Source: Apostichopus japonicus
Lineage: Eukaryota > Echinodermata > Holothuroidea > Aspidochirotida > Stichopodidae
Reading direction: 5' to 3'
Assembly: GCF_037975245.1 (NCBI RefSeq)
Contig: NC_092566.1
Location: 11,191,501-11,235,000, forward strand
Length of the DNA: 43,500 nucleotides
How positions within the stretch are numbered: the stretch's first letter is position 1; every line of letters begins with the position of its first letter. The notes below the pieces were generated by a model. That model searched no databases. It was not told the DNA's origin and saw nothing but the letters and a program-made list of their open reading frames with translations. Shown one piece after another: positions 26,551 to 36,678 of this stretch. The position numbers were made by a program, and so were the translations under genes.

Positions 26551-26745
26551 GGCGTAGGAGGCGCGGCGGAGCTAGGGGTATTGGTCAGGAGGGGCGAGAA
26601 TGGTCTGTAGGGCGCTTTCGACACTATCTAAGCGGAGCGCCACCACTGGTTGGCGCGTAGCGTACAGAAATTTTTTGAGTAAAGATACTCCCTAGATCGC
26701 CAGAAATGACCCTTTCCGGGCCTGGCTAATTTGCAGATAAACGAA
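26551..26745 (+). mobile_element. G+C-rich dispersed element, copy B
   Basis: Core TATCTAAGCGGAGC at 26625, hairpin GCGCCA/TGGCGC at 26637-26656, then GCGTACAGAAATTTTTT and the conserved words CCCTAGATCGCCAGAAATG and CGGGCCTG. The left part (GGCGTAGGAGGCG near 26551) corresponds in position to the CAGGCGCGTA start of copies A and C. The right edge abuts or overlaps the inverted element ending at 26935. Confidence 0.6.
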
Positions 26746-26935
26746 GAATAAGGTGTCATCGCCAAATTACACCAACAAAATGTGAGAAATGTCAATAAGT
26801 AGATGAGAGCGCAATAAAAAAGTCAATAATCTAGAATAAGTAAAAAGTGGTAAAGAGCTGAAAAAGGCGCCAGCAGTCCATTTGAGTCCGTCAGGGGGGC
26901 ATCCGCCCCCTGACCGTATGGACGCTCCGCCACTG
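26746..26935 (-). mobile_element. hAT-like non-autonomous element (left end at 26935)
   Basis: Read on the minus strand from 26935 it begins CAGTGGCGGAGCGTCCATA, a terminus of hAT-type style. It is soon followed by a hairpin at 26890-26914 (GTCAGGGGGGC with GCCCCCTGAC, one bulged G). The other end was not located. It lies tail-to-tail with copy B, so one may have inserted into or beside the other. Confidence 0.5.
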
Positions 26936-27290
26936 CGCGTTGGGGGTGCAGCCCCTAATTCGCCATTACTAATGTAAAAGAGAGTTTTGACATAATTGGA
27001 CCTCCATGTTTTTTATACATCTACATGAGACATGTCGTTGTTTACATTAGAATCCCGCGGTATACTGCGCAATTTGAACGGACCGTACGGTACATGATGG
27101 CATGCGATGTAATAACCGATGCTTGCTTATATGATATTGACAATGACACGTTGAACGCGCGCTTCGCGCGCGAAAAATTTTGGTTATTTTTTCAGGCATG
27201 TCGGACAGTTTTGAGGCTTTTCATCCTGGAACGCCATTTTCATGCTCACTGATATGATGTGATATCTGCTGTTTGCGTTACAAATTCGAA
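26936..27290. repeat. Repeat-like sequence with a CGCGCGC hairpin
   Basis: 27156-27172 reads CGCGCGC-TTC-GCGCGCG, a perfect 7-bp stem with a 3-base loop, followed by AAAAATTTT. The same order (G+C hairpin, then AAAATTTT) occurs in copies A-C, so this may be a distant relative. The 75-codon ORF at 27025-27252 crosses the hairpin and is not recognised. Confidence 0.45.
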
Positions 27291-27450
27291 CAGGCGCGTA
27301 GCGAGGAATTTGCCAAGGGAGGGACGAAGCCTGTAGGCAAATTATCTAAGCGTAGCGCCACCATAGGTTGGCGCGAAGCGTACAAGAAAATTTTGACCGA
27401 AAATGCCTCCCAGATCGCTGGAAATGGCACTACCCAGGCCTTGTAAGTTG
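27291..27450 (+). mobile_element. G+C-rich dispersed element, copy C
   Basis: Starts CAGGCGCGTAGCGAGG (27291). An inverted repeat AATTTGCC/GGCAAATT (27307-27314 with 27336-27343) precedes the core TATCTAAGCGTAGC. Then come hairpin GCGCCA/TGGCGC (27355-27374), CGTACAAGAAAATTTT, and CCTCCCAGATCGCTGGAAATG, all as in copies A and B. The hairpin arms are identical in the three copies while the eight loop bases vary (CCATCGGT, CCACTGGT, CCATAGGT). Confidence 0.65.
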
Positions 27451-27821
27451 CATCTAAGCACTTTCTATTTTGAAATTACTTAGCTATATCATTTAAAAAA
27501 ATGCTGAATGGGGGGGGGGGGGCGGGCGGTTGCCCCCATCCCAAAATGCGTCATGTTCCCCGACGACACGGTCGAGTTCGAGACCAGCCACAGTTGGTTT
27601 CATAGCACAATTCTACACACGCGTTATGATAGACCATATATAGTATATATATAGATCACTAGTGAGAGAGGAAAATGGAAACGTCAAAAAATGGAGTTGT
27701 CGGTGTAAGGGGTAGGGTGAGTCACACTTTTACGAAATCATTGATCCGTCACTGGCTACCCTTCAGCGCTGTAATGATGTCACTGTTCCTCTTTCTCTTC
27801 CCGGTGTCTTGGGGTTTTTCT
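27451..27821. other. Gene-free stretch with (G)13
   Basis: (G)13 at 27510-27522. A B-box-like word on the minus strand (GGTCTCGAACTCGACC, about 27560-27578) may be part of a split SINE; see the A-box at 28011-28034. Confidence 0.4.
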
Positions 27822-27949
27822 TTTACTCCCTCCTTTTCTCCTTTTTCTCTCTTTCTTCTTTTTCTTTTCCCTTCCTTCCTCTCCTCCTCCTCTTTTTTCC
27901 CCTCTTTTTTCCTTTTTTCTTCTCTTTTTTTTTCTCTCCTCTTTTTCTT
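27822..27949 (+). repeat. Polypyrimidine tract, about 128 bp
   Basis: Almost only C and T on the plus strand, so triplex-capable. ORFs here encode Phe/Ser/Leu or Lys/Arg/Glu low-complexity runs and are not genes. The tract sits directly inside the inverted element terminus at 27950-27995. Confidence 0.9.
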
Positions 27950-27995
27950 ACCCGGGGGGCGCGCGCCCCCAACGCCCCCCCTGGATACGCACCTG
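27950..27995 (-). mobile_element. Inverted terminus of the CAGGNGCGTATCCAGG element
   Basis: On the minus strand from 27995: CAGGTGCGTATCCAGG, then a G-rich/C-rich self-complementary segment ending CCCGGG. This matches the start of copy A (CAGGCGCGTATCCAGG ... CCCGGGGGGCGCG) in opposite orientation. The polypyrimidine tract is probably part of this element's interior. Confidence 0.6.
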
Positions 27996-28010
27996 TATAG
28001 TATTGCAAAA

Positions 28011-28034
28011 CCCTGCGCTTTACCAACTGAGTAA
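28011..28034 (-). mobile_element. tRNA A-box of an interrupted SINE head
   Basis: On the minus strand, TTACTCAGTTGGTAAAGCGC resembles the tRNA A-box and D-arm (TAGCTCAGTNGGTAGAGCGC). The head is cut off at 27995 by the inverted element terminus, before any T-arm. A B-box-like word lies on the same strand 430 bases further on. Confidence 0.45.
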
Positions 28035-29053
28035 TATATAGTCCTATAGCCTATAGTTGACGGTGCTCAGTATACAGCCATTTTTCCGTGGTGGGGGGGG
28101 GGGGGGGCAGGAGACTGGCAGTTAGAAGCCAAAGTACCACAGCTCAGCGCGATAACGTACCCACAAGCTGGTTGGAAATGGTTTCAAGGGAAATTCAGCT
28201 TTTCATGTATAGCCTATATTGAAGTAACACTGGAGAAAAATAAAACTGAATGGGAAATTACAAACAACCTGAAAAAATCAAAGTTTTTTGTGAGGGGGAA
28301 GAGAGGGCCGGGGAGGGGGGTTAAACGGGATTTGAACCAGTTACATCTTGATAACAAATGTTTGAAATCACGTTTCATTTTTACCGTTTAAAAGGTGTTT
28401 GCAATAATATAGTGCATTCTCAATAAAAATGAACATTTTACCGTCAATAATTGCTGAAAAGTCTGATCGCAGCTCCTTTCCTAATTTGCCACACCTTAAT
28501 AGCCTTTCGAGAAAAGAACAAAATTGATCACATGAGTAAAGCATGTTGGTTTTGAGTCATTGAAAATTTCAGGTAACGCTGTGATGAAAGTGTTATATCA
28601 CTTGTTTAAATTTGTTGATGAAAGTTTTTTTTTTTTAATTTAACTGAATTTTCCTGCAATAACGTGCATGTTCTGAAACCATTTGAGTGAATTAGTCATT
28701 TTTTTTTTACGTTACCAATACACGTAAAGAGCTTTTAAGTTTAAACTTTCTTCTCTACCCATTTTTTATCCTTTTTTTATTTTCCGCACTTACTGCTAAG
28801 TGTCTTCAAAAGTGCAAAACAATATCAATCAATTTGAAAATGTATAATTCTAATTTACAGCCGTATAGAAGCTGTTACGTCAAACACTCTATATTCTGAC
28901 AATATAAATTCAAGCCGGGGATATAAATTATAACTAAGCAGAGTATGCGGGTTATCCATATATAACGGTTGCCATATTGCTACATAATAATATAAAATAT
29001 ACATAAAGTTAAGAATTAGTATTTTTTTTCTGGTCTTTCTGTGAGATGCTGGT
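28035..29053. other. Gene-free stretch
   Basis: (G)15 at 28093-28107. A minus-strand B-box word GGTTCAAATCCC lies at 28338-28327 without a clear A box, perhaps a decayed SINE. The rest is A+T-rich. Confidence 0.55.
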
Positions 29054-29069
29054 GTATATATATATATAT

Positions 29070-29106
<37 letters not shown>
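29054..29106. repeat. (TA)n microsatellite
   Basis: TA tract with TTTATG and GTATAT variants. Confidence 0.93.
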
Positions 29107-29112
<6 letters not shown>

Positions 29113-29239
29113 ATATATAAGTTATGGTTATGTTTTTCTACATATTTTTCTATTCGGTCACATGCATTCGGTCGTCCTTCCATGATAATGAGACTAAACA
29201 TTATAAAATAAAATGTGTCTATTATGCATCAAAAAAAAT

Positions 29240-29264
29240 GGGGGCGGGGGTCGGGGGGGGGGGG
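29240..29264 (+). repeat. G-rich tract
   Basis: Interrupted G runs (5, 5 and 12) preceded by an A run. Confidence 0.9.
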
Positions 29265-29380
29265 CTCAAAACGTGAGGACAATAAATGTCGATTTGCAGA
29301 ATATCTTTTTGGAATATCGTTTCGAATGTAAATGAGATGATCTATTTCAACTGTAATAAGCTGAGTGGTTCTCTTATATA

Positions 29381-29422
29381 AGTATACAAGTATACGAGTA
29401 TACAAGTATACGAGTATACAAG
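29381..29422. repeat. 8-bp tandem repeat AGTATACA/AGTATACG
   Basis: Five and a quarter units alternate A and G at the eighth base, giving a 16-bp period. Each unit contains the palindrome GTATAC. Echoes of the motif (GTACTTGTACAAGTATA near 29470, GAGTATACAAG near 29541, CGAGTACTT near 29572) continue for 150 bases. Confidence 0.9.
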
Positions 29423-31545
29423 GGCGAAATCGCGGTACTCGAGAATGGTACTAGTAATGTAGTAACGGGGTACTTGTACAAGTATAGTGCAATGAACAAC
29501 GTCCCGAGAACTCGAGAAACATAGTCTATGTAGTGTGAGTATACAAGATTGTGAGTATCCTACAAGATCGCGAGTACTTAACCAACATGAAGGTACCCGA
29601 CATCGGATGGAGTGAGGCAGGGGATGGGGGTGGGGGTTGGCCCTGGCACCCAATACTTTTCAAATTAATGATTTCCTTGCGAGCGCGATGATTCAGCACC
29701 ACTGAAATATAGGTCTGCTTCCTTTGGGAACTGGATAACTTTCCATTTTAATGAAGTAAGAATAACTGCAACGTCCGACAAAAGTCTATTTCAACTAGTA
29801 TTAATATATAAATGTAATCATATATTCCGTTTTGTTACTGATATTCTAAAGATTTTAAGTTGACTTTAAAACTTAATTCTTCCCAGTAAACCATTACAGA
29901 GAAGCGGCACATGTCTCAGCTACCGAAGCCAATACCATCCAGAAACATTATTATTACCCTCTCTAACGAAATAAGAAATAAAGCAAGACGCTACAAAATA
30001 ATAATAATAATAATAATCATTTTTGTGGCATAATTTACAATATGAAAGTTTTTCTCCAGAAAGTACAGCCGAACTAGAATGCTCCAGCGATCAATCACGT
30101 CTCTTGACAAGCACGATTCATTTTGCAAGCTTAGTCTCCCGGAGCCAAATTCATCTCTAGTTTGGCATTTTGTGATCATTTTTGCAGCAATAACGACAAA
30201 ATAGATGATGGATGGTTATAATAGATGTGTTTCATTTACAAATCGTCAAAAGTGTCTTTCTCAATGGCGCTAAAGGAAAGTACAGCTACCTTATAGTCAT
30301 CGGATTACAAAAGATGAAAATGAAAATAAAATGACAAAAGAATGATTATGATTTATGAATGAAAGTTGGAACTATAGGCGACGTGGGAGGATAACAGTGA
30401 TAATGGCGGCGAACTCGACGCGCTCAAGAGACAGGCAGGTCTCTTATAAATGTCTTACACTGTCAGAAACTATACACAATAGCAGAAACAATAAAATATT
30501 TTCCTTTTGGTATCGATAAATGAAGAAACGAATCTTTAAAGAAAAAGAAGGCAATATTTTGCAATATATATATATTGGTGAAGGTTACACTGTATTTATT
30601 GCGCTGTTTAATGACTTCATATTTCGATTAGACTTTATTCTGTATGATATGTGGGTGTCTGTGTACGTTTTAATCATCTAATGCCATCATTTAATTTTCC
30701 TCACTAACACCCCCCCCCCCCCTTCCCATTATTTACTTTTCACTGTGTATGCCAAGTTAGGATTGTTAATAACTATGTTATACCAATAACTTTTCTTGGC
30801 AAATTCGGAAATATTTTTTCTATATATTTATTTTGTTCGTCTCGTTTGTTACTAATTAAACGGAAGATAACCGATACACAACTCGAACGCAAACATCAAT
30901 CTGAAATCATTTATCTTAATAGTGTGTATACGAATAGGCTACATATACTTCTATTATTTATTATTATTATAAAGAGATAATTTTACAACACGTTTTAACT
31001 TTATGTATTTACCATTCATGATAACGATTAACTGATTGACCTTCCATCTTCTATTATTCAAAACTCATTAATCAGCCGAATTTAATTACCATCGATATAG
31101 TAATTAATAAAAAAATCGAGTCGAGCTTCAAAAGGTTCACGTGTATTTAACCAGCTAAGTTAATTTGGATTTGGACAATACCGTTACATTACTTATGAAT
31201 AGAAATTTATCACTTTGTGTTTTCACTTGGGAATTAATTTTGTACCTTTTGTTTTTGATAATATCTTTCATCCAGGTGGCTTTTGCAAATGTAAGTCAAA
31301 CTATACAGTGGTATATATGTATGTCAATTCAATTCAACACTGGCTTATATTATTAGGTGTATATAACCAAATGGTTGTAACTAGTAAACATAGACTATCT
31401 CTTAGTTAAAATAGTTTTAAGTATCCAACACAACCGACACAAAATGCAACAAAACAGAAAAGTAAATTTATATGAAAAAATCGTGCAAATCTATAACAAT
31501 TTCTTGCATGATTATTACAGCGCACATCCTGGAGGCGTGGGTGTA
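29423..31545. other. A+T-rich stretch without a proven gene
   Basis: Contains (ATA)6 at 29998-30016 and (C)13 at 30710-30722. At 30403 an ATG in strong context (A at -3, G at +4) begins MAANSTRSRDRQ in a CpG-rich patch and stays open for 38 codons, but no splice donor of quality follows, so it is not called as a gene. Confidence 0.5.
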
Positions 31546-31600
31546 CCCCCCCCCCCACACACACACACACGCGCGCACACACGCGCGCGCGAGCGCACAC
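31546..31600. repeat. (C)11 followed by (CA)n/(CG)n alternating tract
   Basis: (C)11 at 31546-31556, then 45 bases of almost perfect purine-pyrimidine alternation (CACACA, CGCGCG), of the kind that can adopt left-handed DNA. Confidence 0.92.
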
Positions 31601-31755
31601 TTCTTCTTTCTCTCAAAGTGACAAGTCAATAGTGTAGTTTCTAGCACAACCTTGCGTTTAGACCTAATTTATAGGCCTTGTAATTTAAGTTTATGTCTCT
31701 GAATGAACAATTTGTAGTCTATCATTTACATTTTATTGCCATCGCACCTCCCCAG

Positions 31756-31947
31756 AGCCGCCAGCATGGGGTCCGCTTCAACGACTCCTTGACCACACCC
31801 CTCATTTCTAAACTCCTGGTTCGACCTGTTGTATCTGCACGAGGGTCATCAACTAAAGTGGCTGGGATACCTAGTCTAGCTTACAAGCCCATTAAAGTCA
31901 CCTTCTTACAAGTTATGCAGAAAACAACACAATTATGCGAAACCTTA
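31756..31947 (+). CDS. Candidate internal coding exon, 64 codons, unknown protein
   Basis: This is the best coding candidate in the window. The block is 192 bases, exactly 64 codons, with no stop in one frame. It is preceded by a pyrimidine-leaning stretch ending CACCTCCCCAG and followed by the consensus donor GTAAGT (31948-31953), so it would be a phase 0/0 internal exon. Another frame has an early TAA. It is richer in G+C than its A+T-rich flanks. The peptide begins SRQHGVRFNDSLTTPLISKL and includes PVVSARGSSTKVAGIPSLAY, rich in Ser/Thr/Lys/Val with no membrane segment, cysteine cluster or catalytic motif. I recognise no family. The frame is also open upstream to an ATG at 31693, but that part is A+T-rich. 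The alternative is a G+C-richer repeat fragment with chance splice signals. Confidence 0.35.
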
Positions 31948-31953
31948 GTAAGT

Positions 31954-32894
31954 TGGGAGTCAACTCATGTGCTAACGTTGAATGTATAAAACTCGAATAT
32001 TTTGCTGCTGTTATCACATAATACAATGCAAAACTTAGCTCTTGAACGAACGAACGAACGAACGAACAACAATAGAAATCATTGAATATTCAACAGTCAA
32101 ATGAAACAGAAATTAAAAATATGCTAGCGACCGCTACTCATAATGTGTTAAGTCGTCATATTTTCCTTATTCTTTTCTAGCACTCTCTCACTGTATAGAC
32201 TTTTAGATCTGCGCATGCGTACATCTTTATTCGAACTAGGCCACGTTTAATCGTTATTTATCGCGTTGGCTTATTCTCATTATTAAATTAGAAAGCACCC
32301 AGCCATAACTGACGGTACCATTGGGATTTCTACCACCGGTCATTGAGATGTATTTAGAAAAAGAAGGGAAAAAAATATGTCGCCTTTGAATTTTATAACT
32401 TCACGCTCTGTAAACATACGAGGACGGTTAATGGGCATAACTTTCCATCTTCGCTGACTAGTTTTAACGTTTCATAAATTTTGTCACACTTTCTAGGTCG
32501 AGAATAATCTACGGGAGAGACAAAAAAGGGGGGAAATGACTTATGTATCGTAGCGAATGTTCGACTTGTCTTGTTTTTTGTACAACAATATGCATCTGCA
32601 GCTTCTATCCTATAACGATATTTTATATATAGATAACATCATTGAAGTGTTCTATCATATAAAAAAAACCGTTATGATAATGACTTGTATTTGTGGAATT
32701 GTTTAACATTGTCTTTAACGTTGTTCAAACGTATAGAGAAATGCATACTGCCATTCAATGAGTGCGGATTCACCCGTGAAAAGTTTCCACGACCATGTCA
32801 CATTTTCCAAGGAGTGAAATAATGTTTTACCTATAAGAGCAAATTGTTTGCAAACTCAAATGTTATACACAGTGGATATTTGTAAGCCTAAATT
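31954..32894. other. A+T-rich stretch; would be intron if the exon is real
   Basis: Holds a (CGAA)6 tract at 32044-32067. No second exon with matching phase was recognised. Confidence 0.5.
32044..32067. repeat. (CGAA)6 tetranucleotide repeat
   Basis: Pure units of the same repeat type as 13430-13485. Confidence 0.95.
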
Positions 32895-32988
32895 GATATG
32901 ACGTCACTCTCTCAAATGATTTCTCCTTTAGGATATAATAAATCTATGGTAAGCTCCTTTAAGGCTGAATGGATGATGACGTCATATC
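32895..32988. promoter_or_regulatory. Inverted repeat carrying two CRE palindromes
   Basis: GATATGACGTCA (32895-32906) and TGACGTCATATC (32977-32988) are perfect 12-bp inverted repeats with a 70-base spacer. Each contains the full CRE word TGACGTCA, the site known for CREB/ATF-type bZIP proteins. The words CTCCTTTAGG and CTCCTTTAAGG are repeated inside the spacer. It could be a regulatory element or the arms of a small palindromic repeat; the sequence alone does not decide. Confidence 0.45.
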
Positions 32989-35180
32989 CTTGTTGCAGGT
33001 CTGAATATTGTAATATTTTTCCTATGTATGAATTCTAATAACTCGACCAATTGATGTTCATAAGAACAACGTAGTATCCTTTGGTTGACATTCAACACAA
33101 TTTGTCCCTAGAACATTTGTATAACACATTGTAAACACGTCATTTGAGGCCATAAAGTGTTCACGTTTTCCCATAGAGTTTTGGGTTGCATCCGAGGGAA
33201 TGACCTAATGGTCAGTTTGTATATATTAGACTAAACAATCCAGTCGCTTTAAATGATGAAACTCAGCTTTTTAAAGGGACATTTCTCAAAAATTAAAAGT
33301 GGTATGGAATTACAACCTGGACTGACAGCAGTATTTTGGGGTTTTTTTTTTTAATTGAAATATTTTATAATATATCAAAATTTGGGGTCCAAAGTCATCC
33401 ATTAATATTTCATGTTTACGCTGGATTCATATTTTTGTGTCAGTCCGTCAAGAAAGCTAGTAGTATTCTAGTATTCGCACATCCTTGCACTTGAATAAAA
33501 CTGAAACAAGTATAGCGCCATTTGGCATGTTCCCAATTAACAATGTTCATTCACAAAAGCCAAGCTAAATTTGAAACCATTTTTGTTTTCATCATTTGTA
33601 GAATTTTTTTGCTTGACTACAGTATACCAGATTATGTTGTCAGGTATTCCATGTTCCGTAAATGGCTCGGAGTAAGGCACCATCATCAGATTATTGCGTT
33701 AAATCCATCAGAAATGCAAATTTAACATGTCCCAATATATCCATCAGATGTGTTTCTTTTATAAGACCACAATATAAATTCTCATTGAAGAAAAGTAGCA
33801 TTACACTGAACGTAAACACAAATAATAATACATATAATCGTCGTCATTAACGGTGCATAAAATCCCAATTTCTTCACCACTAAGTGGATTTTCCTATCCT
33901 TGCTATTGGGCATTATTATATTCATCATTTCTACGTGATGAACGCCCCCGTTAGTACATTAAAAACCATATAGAGAGGGTTTACTTCATAGTACAACGAC
34001 ACGAAATAGATCATCACGTGACCAATATAAGCTGCCGTAGTTGATAGTTCAGCTAATAGGGATTCTCTCGCGGAAGATAACCAGAAAAAAAAATAGAGGG
34101 AAAAAAGGAAAGACAGAAAAAAAAATAACCCTCTACAACAGAAGCCATTCATTTTGTGGCATTAAAGTGTCAAAAATACAAGCATTTCCTTTCAATCTTA
34201 TAGTCTCATCCACGAAAGGACTAAGGGGCGCCAAATGATTGATGCGCTTCAAGAATTATTGCAACGGTTGTGCGGTTCACGCGTGGCTTCATAACAAATC
34301 TCGCTCCGCCGATCAAGCGTAAATCCCCACTCGTAAAGAGAACGAGTCACACGAGCGACAGAAGAAAGAAAGTCGTTCATTTAGGAAAATGAAAACATGA
34401 TGCTAAAGGTTAAAACATCCAATTTGATAGATTTGTTATTAATTTGGCCACAAAAAAAGGAAAGAGAGATCAAAAAAATAAAAATAAAAAAAACACAGGA
34501 AAACTAGCATCAGTAACGTTTGCTTTCATTTTAGTCTGCCAGAGGCCTAGAGATCTATAAGTATGTCGCCCTTCACATTTTCTGAATAAAAGATTTAAAA
34601 AAACGTAACATGTGAGTCAATATAATATGAATGATCGTTTGTCACGAAGCTAAAAATGTCAACTTACAAAAATATATAAATCATCTGGGCGCTAAAAAAA
34701 ACAAGAAAAATAATAGTAACAACAATAATACATACCAAGGTTTCAACCAAAAAATCCTTGAAAGGATATAAAAAAAAGTGTAATTTAAGACTTTATGATA
34801 GTTAAGTTTTAAAGGGTAATACATGTTAAGTGAGTGAAATAAAAATGGGAAGAAAAAATAGCAAAACTTTTGAATTTTTGGTTATTTTCGTTAAAGGTCA
34901 CCGGAACCAAAATACGATTATTATAATTAGACGAAAACCAAAAAATAAGATATGACTCACAATTGACAAATAAGGAGTACTTTTTCGAAAATATATTTAT
35001 TGAACATGTATATTTTATAATATTCTCAATTATGAGTCACATCTTAACTCTCTGCTTTCGTCTTACAATATTTCCTTTAGATAATAACTGGACTCTCTTT
35101 ATATAGTGTCAATATTATTATTTGTCAATTATGAGTCATGTCTTATTTCTCTGGTTTTCTTTAATAATATATTCTTTGGA
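32989..35180. other. Gene-free stretch
   Basis: Overlapping ORFs of at most 73 codons on both strands have no motif. 34080-34125 and 34440-34500 are A-rich. A CpG-richer patch lies at 34220-34350. No exon recognised. Confidence 0.55.
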
Positions 35181-35181
35181 G

Positions 35182-35222
<41 letters not shown>

Positions 35223-35226
35223 ATAT

Positions 35227-35271
<45 letters not shown>

Positions 35272-35274
35272 TAT

Positions 35275-35352
<78 letters not shown>
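35181..35352. repeat. (TA)n array, 172 bp
   Basis: TA tract with TTTATA and GATATA interruptions near 35210, 35229 and 35270-35280. Confidence 0.97.
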
Positions 35353-35354
<2 letters not shown>

Positions 35355-35635
35355 CACTTATCATTTCCTTTAAGCGAATTGAGTGATTGCGTTCATTTGT
35401 AATTATCTCAATTTTACCATTAATCATCAAACGCTTTGCAACGTATATCTGTAAATATATTAGAAATGTACGAATAAAGACAGAAAACGTGTTTAATTAA
35501 TCAACGGACGGATATTCCTATCTAGGAGACACTAGTTAAATTTAATAGACTTTCAACTCTTTGTCACGATATGTAGAAGCGATATTACAGCATGGAGTTG
35601 CTACGTAGATGGCATCTTAATGGTATGGTGCAGCT
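35353..35635. other. Gene-free unique sequence
   Basis: Nothing recognised. Confidence 0.5.
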
Positions 35636-35699
35636 CATACAACATACAACATTCAACATTCAACAACATTCAACAGCATACATACAACACATACAACAT
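35636..35699. repeat. Irregular ACATACA/ACATTCA tandem repeat
   Basis: Short units of CATACAA, CATTCAA and CAACATT types repeat about eight times. Confidence 0.85.
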
Positions 35700-36554
35700 G
35701 GTAAATTGATGTAAGCAAACCATGTTCTCTTCCTATACCAATTTAATCTTCAAACATCTCAGAGGGAAACATAGTTTCTGGGTGGTAGAAAGGACTCTGG
35801 GGGTGGGGTGTAGAAATTTCGAGGGGAAGTGGAATACGTGACTTTGCTTTCAGTGAGCAAGCCAAACCCCCCAATACGGTATACCGAGTTTATGAAAGAG
35901 GGGGCACTTTTGAGCTTTCCCGCAAACTTTGAGATCACGTGTCTGTCATAGTGACCCATCACCGCTATCTGTAATCTTTATCATATCAGGTATTCCCTCT
36001 GAGTAGCAGCTCTCTGCTAAATATCAAGATTTGAGTAATCGAATACAGAATGAGAGTTGGAGAAAATGATGTATGAAATGATGTATAAAATGATGAGAGG
36101 ACAATTTTTTACTTTAAACTTAAGAGTTAGGACGAACCTGGACATTTATCTATAAGGTAACCGACCGACAATCTATGGCAATAAACAATAAATACATTAA
36201 AGGAATTGTTGTCAGTTTTACCAGTTAATAAACCTAAAGATGTGGCACGGATTAGTGGCGACCTTGTTATTAGTTTGGAAAAGGAGGGGATTTGAGTGCG
36301 GGTGGTGTCCGAAGTATGGGGTACATTTTCATGTCATTTGTGTGTAGGCTTTGATGTGAGTGCAACTGTGGGAGATTTGGAGGTGCTGGCTTTCAAATTG
36401 TATATATAATCTATGGGCAAAGTTGTGTCATTTTGTGCACGTGTATAGGCTTTAGAGAATTGTGACCATTACGACTCAACTTGACCTTAAACTGAAGAGA
36501 CGCGTTATGAGTGAATTTTACCATTAACACACAACCACATACGTATAGCCTACA

Positions 36555-36556
<2 letters not shown>
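35700..36556. other. Gene-free stretch
   Basis: A minus-strand ORF of 67 codons (35759-35962) contains a Pro-rich segment, with no recognised family and no splice support. The rest is unremarkable. Confidence 0.5.
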
Positions 36557-36625
<69 letters not shown>

Positions 36626-36626
36626 C

Positions 36627-36663
<37 letters not shown>

Positions 36664-36678
36664 ATAATAATAATATAT
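36557..36678. repeat. (TA)n array with periodic ACATAT and a (TAA)n end
   Basis: A pure TA part, then ACATATATATAT units with a period of 14-16 bases at 36610-36650, then ATAATAATAATA. Confidence 0.95.

Noticed and set aside
27675-28034. 119-codon ORF and its antisense basic ORF
   Set aside because: Both are translations of the polypyrimidine/polypurine tract.
30403-30519. ATG in strong context beginning MAANSTRSRDRQ
   Set aside because: Only 38 codons with no good donor (GTCTCT at best); a single start-codon signal is not enough.
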